Shown: positions 8,031-17,035, counted from the stretch's first letter. The stretch: 64,000 bases of DNA from Mycobacterium sp. (GCA_016197405.1 JACPVR010000028.1:62001-126000); one strand, 5' to 3'. Notes: generated by a model not told the origin, from the letters alone. Numbers and translations: made by a program.

Positions 8031-9240
8031 TCTTGAAGACCTTACCGTCTTTCATTACAAATTTGACCCGCTGTGTAACAGTGATGTCGGTCAGGGGATC
8101 GCCGGGAACCGCGATGATGTCGGCGAGCTGCCCCGCGGCGAGCCGCCCCAGATCGGGCTTGCTTATCAGGTCGGCGGCCACCACGGTCGCGGCCCGCAGC
8201 ACCGCCAGCGGCGGCATGCCCCAGTCCACCAACGTCACGAGCTCGTCGGCGTTACGGCCGTGCGGGATCGCCGGTGCGTCGGTGCCGACGGCGATCTTCA
8301 CCCCGGCCTCGTAGGCCGCCTTGATCGACGTGCGTGCCTTGGGAAACATCTCGGCGGCTTTGGCCTGTAGCTCCGGCGGAGCCTTGGAGACATCCATCGC
8401 CTCGGCGAGGCGACGGGTGGTCACCAGGAACCGGTCGTTGTCGACGAGCATCTGGATCGCCTCGTCATCCATCAGGAATCCGTGTTCGATGCAGTCGATA
8501 CCACAGGCGACGGCATGTTTGACCGCCTCGGCGCCGTGGGTGTGTGCTGCGACGCGCAGGCCGCGGCGGTGCGCCTCGTCGACGATGGCGCGCAGCTCCT
8601 CGTCCGAATAGTGTTGTGCGCCTGCCTCTCCCGTCAGTGACATGACACCGCCGGAAACGCACACCTTGATCAGCTGGGCGCCGTGCTTGATCTGGTAGCG
8701 CACCGCCTTGCGGATCTCGTCGACGCCGTTGGCGATACCCTCCTCCACCGTCAGCTCCAGTACGCCGGGCATGAAGGCGGCGAACATCGTGGGATCGAGA
8801 TGCCCGCCCGTCGGCGTAATGGCATGTCCGGCAGGAATTATCCTCGGCCCGTCGATCCAGCCGGCGTCGATGGCCTTACCGAGTGCGACGTCGAGAAGGT
8901 AACCGCCGGTCTTGACGAACAACCCCAGATTGCGCACCGTGGTGAACCCGGCGCGCAGCGTGCGGCGAGCATTGCCCACCGCGCGCAGCATCCGGATCGG
9001 CGGGTCGTCCTGCACCTGTGACAGGCCCGGGTTCTCACCGCGCCCGCCCATCAGGAGGTTGACCTCCATGTCCATCAGTCCGGGAAGCAGAATCTGATCG
9101 CCCAGGTCGATGATTTGCGAATCCGGGGGAGTGTCGCCGCCGATTCCGACGATCCGGGCACCGTCGACGTGCACGATGCCGGGCCGGATGATCTTTCCGG
9201 CATCGACGTCCAGCAGACCCGCCGCTTTGAGGGTCAGCAC
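8011..9240 (-). CDS. Amidohydrolase family protein (imidazolonepropionase/prolidase-like TIM barrel)
   Basis: A 409-residue protein with the composite beta-sandwich plus TIM barrel of amidohydrolases: LPGLMDMEVNLL (where HxH would be expected after strand 1), the carboxylated-lysine-type region, AAHTHGAEAVKHAV, DCIEHG and AVGTDAPAIPHG. The usual first HxH reads MEVN, so one metal site may be altered. The GTG at 9240 is chosen because it lies two bases after the upstream stop and begins a typical LTLKAAGLLDVDAGKII sandwich strand. The substrate is unknown; cyclic amide or ester hydrolysis fits the family. Confidence 0.83.
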   Translation of the reverse strand: MLTLKAAGLLDVDAGKIIRPGIVHVDGARIVGIGGDTPPDSQIIDLGDQILLPGLMDMEVNLLMGGRGENPGLSQVQDDPPIRMLRAVGNARRTLRAGFTTVRNLGLFVKTGGYLLDVALGKAIDAGWIDGPRIIPAGHAITPTGGHLDPTMFAAFMPGVLELTVEEGIANGVDEIRKAVRYQIKHGAQLIKVCVSGGVMSLTGEAGAQHYSDEELRAIVDEAHRRGLRVAAHTHGAEAVKHAVACGIDCIEHGFLMDDEAIQMLVDNDRFLVTTRRLAEAMDVSKAPPELQAKAAEMFPKARTSIKAAYEAGVKIAVGTDAPAIPHGRNADELVTLVDWGMPPLAVLRAATVVAADLISKPDLGRLAAGQLADIIAVPGDPLTDITVTQRVKFVMKDGKVFKNDANTN

Positions 9241-9242
9241 GC

Positions 9243-9572
9243 TCAGACCACCGGCTCCTTGATCAGTTGGATGTAGGCAGCGCCACTGTCGAGTACGCGG
9301 GGCTGTTTCCAGACCTCGACCGGGAAGCTCACCATGACGATCGACTGTCCCAGATGCACCAGGGCCTTGGCATCGTCGGGCATGCCCTTGAGCGGGAAGC
9401 GGGCATCGACGTAGACCATGATGTCCTCGAGGCGGTTCAGGCCGGCGTCGTAGAGCTCCTGCATCTCGGCCATGGTCGAGTTCAGGCGCTTGGAGTAGCG
9501 CTCCTCCTCGGTGGGCAGGCACCAGTCGGCGAACCGCTCCAGGTCGGCGAACTCCTCGGGCAATTTAGACAT
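9243..9572 (-). CDS. Small conserved-looking protein of unknown function in the Rieske oxygenase operon
   Basis: A 109-residue, acidic, Trp- and Tyr-containing protein that I cannot assign to a family. It begins MSKLPEEFADLERFADWCLP and has no signal peptide, membrane segment or metal-binding Cys cluster. Its ATG overlaps the last eight bases of the Rieske alpha-subunit gene, and its stop lies two bases before the amidohydrolase GTG, so translation is tightly coupled to both. This position suggests an accessory or small subunit of the oxygenase. That is inference. Confidence 0.75.
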   Translation of the reverse strand: MSKLPEEFADLERFADWCLPTEEERYSKRLNSTMAEMQELYDAGLNRLEDIMVYVDARFPLKGMPDDAKALVHLGQSIVMVSFPVEVWKQPRVLDSGAAYIQLIKEPVV

Positions 9573-10899
9573 GCGCGGCATCCTTCTGGCTGGAGGTGTT
9601 GTGGGGCTTGCCGTTTCCGTTTGCTGCACCGTTGCTCAGGTACCGGTCCACATATTGGTGGGCGGTCAGGTGTAGATGGCGCAGCAGGATCTCCTGATCG
9701 CACAGCGGGAAGTCCTTGACGACCCTGGTGTTGATCATGCGCTGGGTTGCCTCCAAGGTGTTGGCATCCTGGAATGCGTACTCCTTGAACGTTACGGCAG
9801 CCAGTTCCTGGGAGAGCCGTTCACGGAGGTTCTTCGGTGGCACGAAGTACAGGTCGGCCTCGAATATGTGCTTGTCGACCGCGGTCGGCCAGTAGTGGTA
9901 GGTCAGGTACCAGCCCGGTGCCCAGAATAACAGGGTGAAATTCGGGAAGAACTCGAAAGAGTCTGTGCCCCAGGTCGTATGACGTCCCGGATTGATGGCC
10001 GGCGGCAGCTCGTCGGGCAGGATGCCCTTGATGTCGGGACGGTCCCACGGGCCGAACAGGCCGCTGTGCAGGATGCGTTCGATGGGCTTGACCATGTTGA
10101 GGTCCTTCGGCGGGCTCATCCCACCCCAGGACGACACCATGGAGTGGTCACCCTTGATGTCATAGGCCAGCGCCTCGAAGCCGAACTTGGCCAGCTTCTC
10201 GGCCTCCTCTTTCTCCGCCTGTTTCATGTGCAGAATCGGCGCGTGGTAGAACTCGGTGAACGCGTCGATGAACAACTTCCAGTTGGCGTTGATCTCCGAG
10301 CGGTAGCTGTAGTGCTCGGTCATCTCGTGAAACGGATAGCCTTCCAAGCCTTTTCCGAAATCGCCCAGGTAATCGACCAGGGGGCCGGCGTTGTCGTCGA
10401 AGTTGACGAAGATGAACCCTTCCCACACCTCGCAGCGCACCGGCACCAGGCCGTACTCGCTCTTTTCCAGGTCGAAGAATTCGCTCTCCTGCTGCACGAA
10501 GGTCAGGTCGCCGTTGAGTCCGTAGCGCCAGGCGTGGTACTTGCAGGTGAACTGCCGGCAGGTGCCGGAAACCTCCTCGCCCGGGTAGTCGTTCCACACC
10601 AGCTTGTTGCCGCGGTGCCGGCACATGTTGTGGAACGCGCGCACTGTCGCGTCCTTGTCCTTGACGACGATGATCGACGTTCCCGGCCCGACGGAAGGCA
10701 TCTCGCGCGTGAAGTAGCTGCCGGTTTTCGGGAGCCGCTCGACGCGACCGATGTTGAGCCAGGTCTTCTTGAAGATCGCCTGCTGCTCGAGCTTCCACTG
10801 CTCCGGGTCGACGGAGTCGGTGTAGTCGACCGGGGCGGTGCCGAGCTCGGGCCAGTTCTCGGTCCAGCTGCCCGCGGCGGGTTTGGGGAAGTGTGCCAC
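9565..10899 (-). CDS. Rieske non-heme iron oxygenase, alpha (catalytic) subunit
   Basis: A 444-residue ring-hydroxylating oxygenase alpha subunit. The Rieske [2Fe-2S] ligands are Cys93, His95, Cys119 and His122 (CRHRGN and CKYHAW). The mononuclear iron motif is DAFTEFYHAPILH with Asp212, His219 and His224. It would insert oxygen into an aromatic or alicyclic substrate using electrons from a ferredoxin/reductase, none of which lies in this operon; candidates in the window are the Rieske ferredoxin at 28252 and the NuoF-like protein at 25486. It is the first gene of a six-gene operon. A perfect GAGAAT palindrome lies 133 bases upstream. Confidence 0.93.
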   Translation of the reverse strand: MAHFPKPAAGSWTENWPELGTAPVDYTDSVDPEQWKLEQQAIFKKTWLNIGRVERLPKTGSYFTREMPSVGPGTSIIVVKDKDATVRAFHNMCRHRGNKLVWNDYPGEEVSGTCRQFTCKYHAWRYGLNGDLTFVQQESEFFDLEKSEYGLVPVRCEVWEGFIFVNFDDNAGPLVDYLGDFGKGLEGYPFHEMTEHYSYRSEINANWKLFIDAFTEFYHAPILHMKQAEKEEAEKLAKFGFEALAYDIKGDHSMVSSWGGMSPPKDLNMVKPIERILHSGLFGPWDRPDIKGILPDELPPAINPGRHTTWGTDSFEFFPNFTLLFWAPGWYLTYHYWPTAVDKHIFEADLYFVPPKNLRERLSQELAAVTFKEYAFQDANTLEATQRMINTRVVKDFPLCDQEILLRHLHLTAHQYVDRYLSNGAANGNGKPHNTSSQKDAAHV

Positions 10900-11031
10900 T
10901 TCTCTACCTCTCCTGGTTGTGGTGGTCGTATCGGAGCTGTGCGCGCACGGCTACGGATGTCTCGGTGGGAAGGCGAGCGCGGTAGGGCCCACCGGCGCGG
11001 ACACCGACATGACCTACCTCCTCTCGCTTAC

Positions 11032-11046
11032 GAGAATCATATTCTC
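11032..11046. promoter_or_regulatory. Perfect palindrome GAGAATCATATTCTC, putative operator
   Basis: Six-base arms in perfect symmetry around CAT, the same arms as at 3351. The right arm holds TATTCT, a possible -10 element for plus-strand transcription; the symmetric reading offers the same for the minus-strand Rieske operon. Confidence 0.7.
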
Positions 11047-11186
11047 ATATCCGGATAAGAGATTTCCACGAACTCGCTGTTTGGTCAATCCCCGCAACCG
11101 GCGACCGGATTGACGATTGGGGCGGCACGGTGGCCGCTACCAGCACAAAAGGGGCTTAATCGCATGTCGGGGCGCTGTCCGGATGT

Positions 11187-11231
11187 TGATTCTCGTCTTG
11201 TGAGAAGCTAGTTTTCTACTTACGAGAATCA
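11187..11231. promoter_or_regulatory. Long inverted repeat enclosing an imperfect GAGAAT palindrome
   Basis: TGATTCTCGT (11187-11196) and ACGAGAATCA (11222-11231) are perfect 10-base arms. Between them GAGAAGCTAGTTTTC (11202-11216) is an imperfect copy of the 15-bp element. The arms themselves contain the GAGAAT half-site, so this may be a cluster of regulator sites about 100 bases upstream of the amidohydrolase start. Confidence 0.55.
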
Positions 11232-11324
11232 AAGGGTCCTGGCGGGTCGAGGCAACTCGACCGCCCACGCGCGACGCGCTGGACGGCCGCCGGAACCGGA
11301 TGCATCGAGGAGAAAGGCACCGCC

Positions 11325-12620
11325 GTGCACAAGGACGACATGATCTTGATCAGTGTGGATGATCACATCATCGAGCCGCCGGGGATGTTCGCCAATCATC
11401 TGCCGGTGAAGTATCGCGATGAGGCGCCGCGGTTGGTGCACAATCCGGATGGTTCGGATACCTGGCAGTTTCGGGACACGGTGATTCCGAATGTGGCGCT
11501 CAATGCGGTGGCGGGGCGGCCCAAGGAGGAGTACGGGTTGGAGCCCCAGGGGCTCGATGAGATCCGGAAGGGCTGTTATGACCCCGGTGAGCGGGTCAAG
11601 GACATGAATGCCGGTGGGGTGTTGGCGACGATGAATTTTCCGTCGTTTCCCGGGTTTGCGGCGCGGTTGTTCGCCACCGAGGATGCCGAGTTCTCGTTGG
11701 CGTTGGTGCAGGCCTACAACGATTGGCATATCGATGAGTGGTGTGCCAGCCATCCGGGGCGGTTCATTCCGATGGCGATCCCGGCGATCTGGGATCCGGT
11801 GTTGTGTGCTCAGGAGGTGCGGCGGGTGGCGGCCAAGGGGGTGCATTCGTTGACGTTCACCGAGAATCCCTCGACGTTGGGGTATCCCAGTTTTCATGAT
11901 CTGGAGTACTGGCGGCCGTTGTGGCAGGCGTTGGTCGATACCGAGACGGTGATGAATGTGCATATCGGGTCTTCGGGGCGGTTGGCGATCACTGCGCCGG
12001 ATGCGCCGATGGATGTGATGATCACGTTGCAGCCGATGAATATCGTGCAGGCTGCGGCGGATCTGTTGTGGTCGGCGCCGATCAAGGAGTTCCCGACGCT
12101 CAAGATCGCGCTGTCCGAGGGCGGGACGGGGTGGATTCCGTATTTTCTGGATCGGGTGGATCGCACCTATGAGATGCATTCGACGTGGACGCATCAGGAT
12201 TTCGGCGGCAAGTTGCCCTCGGAGGTGTTCCGGGAGCATTTCATGACCTGTTTCATCTCTGATCCGATCGGGGTGAAAAACCGGCACGAGATCGGTGTCG
12301 ACAACATCTGCTGGGAGATGGACTACCCGCACTCGGATTCGATGTGGCCCGGCGCCCCCGAGGAACTGTCGGCGGTGTTCGACACCTACGGCGTCTGCGA
12401 TGAGGAGATCAACAAGATCACCCACGAAAACGCCATGCGCCTCTACCACTTCGAACCCTTCACCCACATCCCCAAAGAGCAGGCCACCGTCGGCGCGCTG
12501 CGCAAAGCCGCCGAAGGCCACGACGTATCCATCCGCGCCCTCTCCCACGAACGCACCGGCGAGAAAACCAGCTTCGCCGACTTCGCCGCCAGCGCCAAGG
12601 AGATCTCCGGAAGCCGGTGA
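11325..12620 (+). CDS. Amidohydrolase_2 family metal-dependent hydrolase (ACMSD-like TIM barrel)
   Basis: A 431-residue protein starting with GTG. It begins with the metal-binding strand ISVDDHIIEPP (DxH form) and later has ALSEGGTGWIPYFLDR and the aspartate segment MDYPHSDSMWP, all typical of amidohydrolase_2 hydrolases and decarboxylases. The substrate is unknown, perhaps a ring-cleavage product. An oddity is clear in the DNA: codons up to about position 12285 end mostly in G or T (TTG, CGG, GAT, CCG), whereas the last 110 codons end mostly in C (CTC, CGC, GAC, CCC). It opens the operon that runs to 18217. Confidence 0.9.
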   Translation: MHKDDMILISVDDHIIEPPGMFANHLPVKYRDEAPRLVHNPDGSDTWQFRDTVIPNVALNAVAGRPKEEYGLEPQGLDEIRKGCYDPGERVKDMNAGGVLATMNFPSFPGFAARLFATEDAEFSLALVQAYNDWHIDEWCASHPGRFIPMAIPAIWDPVLCAQEVRRVAAKGVHSLTFTENPSTLGYPSFHDLEYWRPLWQALVDTETVMNVHIGSSGRLAITAPDAPMDVMITLQPMNIVQAAADLLWSAPIKEFPTLKIALSEGGTGWIPYFLDRVDRTYEMHSTWTHQDFGGKLPSEVFREHFMTCFISDPIGVKNRHEIGVDNICWEMDYPHSDSMWPGAPEELSAVFDTYGVCDEEINKITHENAMRLYHFEPFTHIPKEQATVGALRKAAEGHDVSIRALSHERTGEKTSFADFAASAKEISGSR

Positions 12621-12670
12621 CCACCCGTTGGCGAGATGGCGATGCGCGGCGTAATACCAAGGGAGAAAAC

Positions 12671-13861
12671 GTGTCTGGTGGAATGAGTTTCGAGCTGACC
12701 GAGGATCAGCAGTTGATCCGCAAATCGGTCGCCGAACTGGCGTCGAAGTTCGACGATCACTACTGGATGGAAAAGGATCTCGCACACGAGTTCCCGCAGG
12801 AGTTCTACGACGCGATCGCCGGCGGTGGCTGGCTGGGGATGACCATCCCCGAGCAGTACGGAGGCCACGGGCTGGGCATCACCGAAGCCACCATCCTGGC
12901 GGAGGAGGTCGCACGGTCCGGCGGCGCGATGAACGCGGCCAGCGCCATTCACCTGTCCATATTCGGTATGCAACCGGTGGTCGTCTACGGCTCGGAGGAG
13001 ATGAAGGCCGCCACCCTTCCCCGTATCGTCAACGGGGACCTGCACGTCTGTTTCGGCGTCACCGAACCGGGAGCGGGTCTGGACACCTCCCGGATCACCA
13101 CCTTCGCCAAACGCAACCGGGACGCCAAGGGTGAGCACTACATCGTCAACGGCCGCAAGGTCTGGATCTCCAAAGCGCTGGAATCCGAGAAGATCCTGCT
13201 GCTGACCCGCACAACGCCCTATGACCAGGTCACCAAGAAGACCGACGGATTGTCGCTGTTCCTGACCGACCTCGACCGTGACCACGTGGAGATACGGCCC
13301 ATCAAGAAGATGGGCCGAAATGCGGTGTCCTCCAACGAACTGTTCATCGACGATCTGCGGATACCGGTCGAGGACCGAATCGGTGACGAGGGCAAGGGTT
13401 TCCAGTACATCCTGCACGGGCTCAATCCCGAGCGGATGCTGATCGCAGCCGAAGCGCTCGGCATCGGCAGGGTGGCGCTGGATCGTGCGGTGAAATACGC
13501 CAACGAGCGGCACGTGTTCGACCGACCCATCGGGATGAACCAGGGGATCCAGTTTCCGCTGGCCGACTCGCTGGCCCGCCTCGATGCCGCGGAGCTGATC
13601 CTGCGCAAGGCGACCTGGCTCTACGACAATGGCAAACCCTGTGGGCGCGAGGCCAATATGGCCAAGTATCTGTGCGCCGACGCCGGCTTCGGCGCTGCCG
13701 ACCGGGCGCTGCAGACCAACGGCGGGATGGGCTACTCCGAGGAGTACAACATCTCGCGCTACTTCCGCGAGTCCCGGTTGATGAAGATCGCGCCGGTCAG
13801 CCAGGAGATGATCCTGAACTTCCTGGGGTCTCATGTCCTGGGCCTGCCCCGCAGCTACTAA
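12671..13861 (+). CDS. Acyl-CoA dehydrogenase
   Basis: A 396-residue complete ACAD beginning with GTG at 12671, which follows a GGGAGA ribosome site. It has MTIPEQYGGHGLGI, GVTEPGAGLDTSRITTFA, NGRKVWISKA and the C-terminal TNGGMGYSEEYNISRYFRE. The MCAD-type glutamate is replaced (APVSQEM), so the base may lie in the internal helix as in isovaleryl-CoA dehydrogenase. It lies 50 bases after the amidohydrolase and 18 bases before an SDR gene, as part of one operon for CoA-thioester oxidation. Confidence 0.9.
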   Translation: MSGGMSFELTEDQQLIRKSVAELASKFDDHYWMEKDLAHEFPQEFYDAIAGGGWLGMTIPEQYGGHGLGITEATILAEEVARSGGAMNAASAIHLSIFGMQPVVVYGSEEMKAATLPRIVNGDLHVCFGVTEPGAGLDTSRITTFAKRNRDAKGEHYIVNGRKVWISKALESEKILLLTRTTPYDQVTKKTDGLSLFLTDLDRDHVEIRPIKKMGRNAVSSNELFIDDLRIPVEDRIGDEGKGFQYILHGLNPERMLIAAEALGIGRVALDRAVKYANERHVFDRPIGMNQGIQFPLADSLARLDAAELILRKATWLYDNGKPCGREANMAKYLCADAGFGAADRALQTNGGMGYSEEYNISRYFRESRLMKIAPVSQEMILNFLGSHVLGLPRSY

Positions 13862-13879
13862 GAGGAGCATCTCTCGTAC

Positions 13880-14647
13880 ATGTCCACCGCCAATACTCTG
13901 TTCGATCTGACCGGGCGTTCGGCCCTGGTGACCGGAGCCGGCGCCGGTATCGGAGCGGCCGTGGCCGAGGCGCTGGCCCGTGCCGGTGCCTCGGTGCTGG
14001 TCACCGATATCAGCGGTGACGCGGCCGGCGTCGTGGCCGAACGTATCTGTGCGGCAGGAGGAAAGGCCGACAGCGCCACGCTCGATGTCAGTGACCGGGC
14101 GGCCGCCGACGCCGCGGCGGCACAGGCTGCCGGTCTGGGTGAGGGCAAGCTGCACATCCTGGTCAACAACGCCGGAGTCACCGCGCCGGCGATGTTCCCC
14201 AAACTCACCGATGAGACATTCCGGCTCACGTTCGACATCCACGTGATGGGGACCTTCCACTGCGCCCAGGCCGCACTACCGCATATCCCCACCGACGGCA
14301 CCGGGCGGATCATCAACGTGACCTCCTCGGCCGGTATCACCGGCACACTCGGTCAGGTCAACTACTCGGCGGCCAAGGCCGGGATCATCGGCCTCACGAA
14401 ATCCCTGGCCCGCGAACTTGCCACCAAGAACATCCTGGTCAATGCGCTGGCGCCGCTGGCGGCCACGCCGATGACCGAAACCATCCGCACCAACGAGAAG
14501 TTCGCGGCCAACATGATGAACCGCATTCCGTTGAAGCGCTGGGCCTCTGCCGACGAGGTCGCCGGCGCCTTCGTGTTCCTGGCCTCCGATGCCGCGTCGT
14601 ATGTGACCGGGCAGGTGCTGCCGGTCGACGGTGGCATGGTTATGTGA
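13880..14647 (+). CDS. SDR family oxidoreductase (FabG-like)
   Basis: A 255-residue classical short-chain dehydrogenase. It has the cofactor motif TGAGAGIG (18-25), NNAG (96-99), catalytic Ser149/150, Tyr162 and Lys166 (YSAAK), and the C-terminal GQVLPVDGG. Asp in VTDISG after strand 2 suggests NAD preference. It probably oxidises a 3-hydroxyacyl-CoA formed after the ACAD and hydratase steps of this operon. Its stop lies five bases before the ATG of the CoA-transferase gene. Confidence 0.9.
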   Translation: MSTANTLFDLTGRSALVTGAGAGIGAAVAEALARAGASVLVTDISGDAAGVVAERICAAGGKADSATLDVSDRAAADAAAAQAAGLGEGKLHILVNNAGVTAPAMFPKLTDETFRLTFDIHVMGTFHCAQAALPHIPTDGTGRIINVTSSAGITGTLGQVNYSAAKAGIIGLTKSLARELATKNILVNALAPLAATPMTETIRTNEKFAANMMNRIPLKRWASADEVAGAFVFLASDAASYVTGQVLPVDGGMVM

Positions 14648-14652
14648 GGCGC

Positions 14653-15891
14653 ATGACCGTCGAGGACACGGCCGCGCCGCTGGCCGGTATCACCATCGTC
14701 GCCATGGAACAGGCGGTGTCCGCGCCGATGTGCACCCGGGTGCTCGCCGACTTCGGCGCCCGCGTCATCAAGGTGGAGAACCCCAGGGGTGGCGACTTCG
14801 CCAGGGATTACGACGATGTCGTCAACGGTCCTGGCGGCCTGGCTGCGCATTTCGTGTGGTGCAACCGGGGCAAGGAATCGGTCACGATCAACACCAAATC
14901 ACCTGCCGGCATGGAGCTGCTGCACCGGTTACTGGATCGGGCCGACGCATTCGTGTCCAACCTCGCGCCCGGTGCCACGGCCCGGTTGGGCGTCTCGGCG
15001 GCCGACCTGGCCGTCCGGCACCCCGGTGTGATCCCGGTCGAGATCGACGGTTACGGGCCGGGCGGACCGCTGTCACACAAGCGGGCCTACGACCTGCTGG
15101 TGCAGGCCGAATCCGGCTCCTGCGCGGTGACCGGGCATCCCGGAATGCCCGCCAAACCCGGACCCGCGATGGCCGATTTCACCACGGGCCTCTACGCCGC
15201 GACCTCGATCCTGGCGTTGCTCTTCGGTCGCGGCCGCCGACCCGCGGGCGCTGCCGCACCCGCGGTCGAGCTCAGCCTTTTCGATGTGATGACCGAGGTC
15301 ATGGGCTACGCGCTGACCTACACCCAGCACTCCGGTATCGACCAGGAGCCGCTCGGCGTGAGTTCGCCCGCAGTCGCGCCGTACGGCGCCTTTCCCACCC
15401 GCGACGGGCAGACCGTGGTGCTCGGCACCACCAACGACCGGGAGTGGCAGCGTGTCGCCCGCGAGATCATCGACCGTCCCGACCTGGCCGACGACCCACG
15501 ATTCGCCACCAATTCCGACCGCTGCCGCAATCGGGAGATCCTCGATGAAGCGATCGCATCATGGTGTCTGACAAGAGATCTCGCGGATATCCAGGCCATC
15601 GCCGATGAAGCCGGTATCGGCAACTCGCGCTATAACCTGCCCAGCGAGGTCGTCGTGCACCCGCATCTGCAGGCCCGTGACCGCTGGCGTCCGGTGGACA
15701 CCCCGAAAGGCGGGATCAACGCCTTGCGGCCGCCGCCGGTCATCGCCGGATTCGAGCAGCCCATGGGTGCGGTGCCCGGGCTCGGTGAGCACACCGACGC
15801 CGTGCTGGCCGAGCTGGGCCTCGGCGACGACGAGATCGCCGAACTGCGGGCCGGGGGAGTAATCGGTCCGTCCTATCCACGATCGGAGTGA
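14653..15891 (+). CDS. CaiB/BaiF family (class III) CoA-transferase
   Basis: A 412-residue class III CoA-transferase. It has LAGITIVAMEQAVSAP, TRVLADFGARVIKVENP, NRGKESVTI, and the segment PAMADFTTGLYAATS carrying the expected active-site aspartate. It would move CoA between acids, or act as a racemase of the AMACR type. The ATG at 14653 is preferred; a GTG at 14644 overlapping the SDR stop (GTGA) is an alternative. The thiolase ATG follows one base after its stop. Confidence 0.9.
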   Translation: MTVEDTAAPLAGITIVAMEQAVSAPMCTRVLADFGARVIKVENPRGGDFARDYDDVVNGPGGLAAHFVWCNRGKESVTINTKSPAGMELLHRLLDRADAFVSNLAPGATARLGVSAADLAVRHPGVIPVEIDGYGPGGPLSHKRAYDLLVQAESGSCAVTGHPGMPAKPGPAMADFTTGLYAATSILALLFGRGRRPAGAAAPAVELSLFDVMTEVMGYALTYTQHSGIDQEPLGVSSPAVAPYGAFPTRDGQTVVLGTTNDREWQRVAREIIDRPDLADDPRFATNSDRCRNREILDEAIASWCLTRDLADIQAIADEAGIGNSRYNLPSEVVVHPHLQARDRWRPVDTPKGGINALRPPPVIAGFEQPMGAVPGLGEHTDAVLAELGLGDDEIAELRAGGVIGPSYPRSE

Positions 15892-15892
15892 T

Positions 15893-17035
15893 ATGCCAGA
15901 GACGGTCATCGTCGGCGCGGTACGTACCGCTGTCGGCAAGCGCAACGGCGGCCTGTCGGATATGCACGCCGCGGACCTGTCCGCGGTGGTGCTGACCGAG
16001 CTGGCGCAGCGCACCGGCCTGGACCCCGACATCGTCGACGATGTCGTGTGGGCCTGCGTATCCCAGGTCGGTGACCAGTCCAGCAATATCGGCCGCTATT
16101 CGGTCCTGGCGGCGGGCTGGCCCGAACACATTCCCGGTACCACCGTGAACCGGGCCTGCGGGTCTAGCCAGCAGGCGCTGGACTTCGCGGTGCAGGCGGT
16201 GATGTCGGGGCAGCAGGAGGTGGTCGTCGCCGGCGGCGTCGAGGTGATGAGCCGGGTACCGCTGGGGTCCGCTCGATCCACCGGCATGCCCTACGGTCCC
16301 AAAGTCCTCGAACGCTATGACGACTTCTCGTTCAATCAGGGCATCTCGGCGGAATTGATCTGCCAGAAGTGGGATTTCGACCGCGCCCGTGTCGACGAAT
16401 ACTCGGCCCGCTCGCACGAGCGGGCGGCCGCGGCCCAGGACGCCGGGGCATTCGACGCCCAGATCGTGCCGGTCGGTACCGGCGGCGGTTCGGTCAGCGC
16501 CGACGAGGGCATCCGGCGCGGTACCACGGCGCAGAAGCTGGCCGGTCTGAAACCGGCATTCGCAGAAGACGGAATGATTCACGCGGGCAACTCATCCCAG
16601 ATCTCCGACGGTGCGGCCGCACTGCTGGTGATGACGGCGGACAAGGCCCGCGAACTGGGGATGACGCCGCTGGTGCGTTACGTCGCCGGCGCCGTCATCG
16701 GGGCCGACCCGGTGCTGATGCTGACCGGTCCGATACCGGCGACCGAGAAGGTGCTGGGTAAGGCCGGGTTGTCCGTCGGCGATATCGGGGTCTTCGAGGT
16801 CAACGAGGCCTTTGCACCGGTGCCGCTGGCCTGGCAGGCCGAGACCGGCGCCGACGATGCCGTGCTCAACCCGCTCGGCGGTGCGATCGCGCTCGGTCAT
16901 CCGCTCGGTGCCTCCGGCGCGGTGCTGATGACCCGGATGATCCACCACATGCGCGACAACGGGATTCGATACGGACTGCAGACCATGTGCGAAGGTGGCG
17001 GTACCGCGAATGCCACCGTGATCGAACTCGTGTAG
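15893..17035 (+). CDS. Thiolase (acetyl-CoA acetyltransferase family)
   Basis: A 380-residue thiolase with all catalytic residues: nucleophile Cys89 in NRACGSSQQ, NEAFAP, His336 in GHPLGASG, and Cys366 in MCEGGG. It should cleave a 3-ketoacyl-CoA with CoA, ending the beta-oxidation round started by the ACAD and SDR of this operon. Length and active site are normal. It is followed after 33 bases by another ACAD. Confidence 0.94.
   Translation: MPETVIVGAVRTAVGKRNGGLSDMHAADLSAVVLTELAQRTGLDPDIVDDVVWACVSQVGDQSSNIGRYSVLAAGWPEHIPGTTVNRACGSSQQALDFAVQAVMSGQQEVVVAGGVEVMSRVPLGSARSTGMPYGPKVLERYDDFSFNQGISAELICQKWDFDRARVDEYSARSHERAAAAQDAGAFDAQIVPVGTGGGSVSADEGIRRGTTAQKLAGLKPAFAEDGMIHAGNSSQISDGAAALLVMTADKARELGMTPLVRYVAGAVIGADPVLMLTGPIPATEKVLGKAGLSVGDIGVFEVNEAFAPVPLAWQAETGADDAVLNPLGGAIALGHPLGASGAVLMTRMIHHMRDNGIRYGLQTMCEGGGTANATVIELV

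Larger units (their letters stand above)
10900..11324. promoter_or_regulatory. Divergent promoter region between the Rieske oxygenase and amidohydrolase operons
   Basis: This 425-base gap has no convincing gene. It holds a perfect palindrome at 11032-11046, a second imperfect copy at 11202-11216, a 13-base direct repeat CTTACGAGAATCA at 11027-11039 and 11219-11231, and a 10-base inverted repeat at 11187-11231. The middle (about 11050-11180) shows nothing I can name. Confidence 0.7.

Noticed and set aside
10838..11113. Small plus-strand frame in the divergent promoter region
   Set aside because: Overlaps the Rieske gene start and the palindrome at 11032, has no ribosome site and no recognisable protein.
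11229..12785. 518-codon antisense frame over the amidohydrolase with the codon switch
   Set aside because: I considered whether an antisense gene explains the skew. The translation is low-complexity (His/Arg/Pro) and lacks any motif, so it does not.
12443..14260. 605-codon open frame on the minus strand opposite the ACAD and SDR genes
   Set aside because: It mirrors real plus-strand genes in a high-GC genome where stops are rare; the translation is His/Arg/Gly-rich without motifs.
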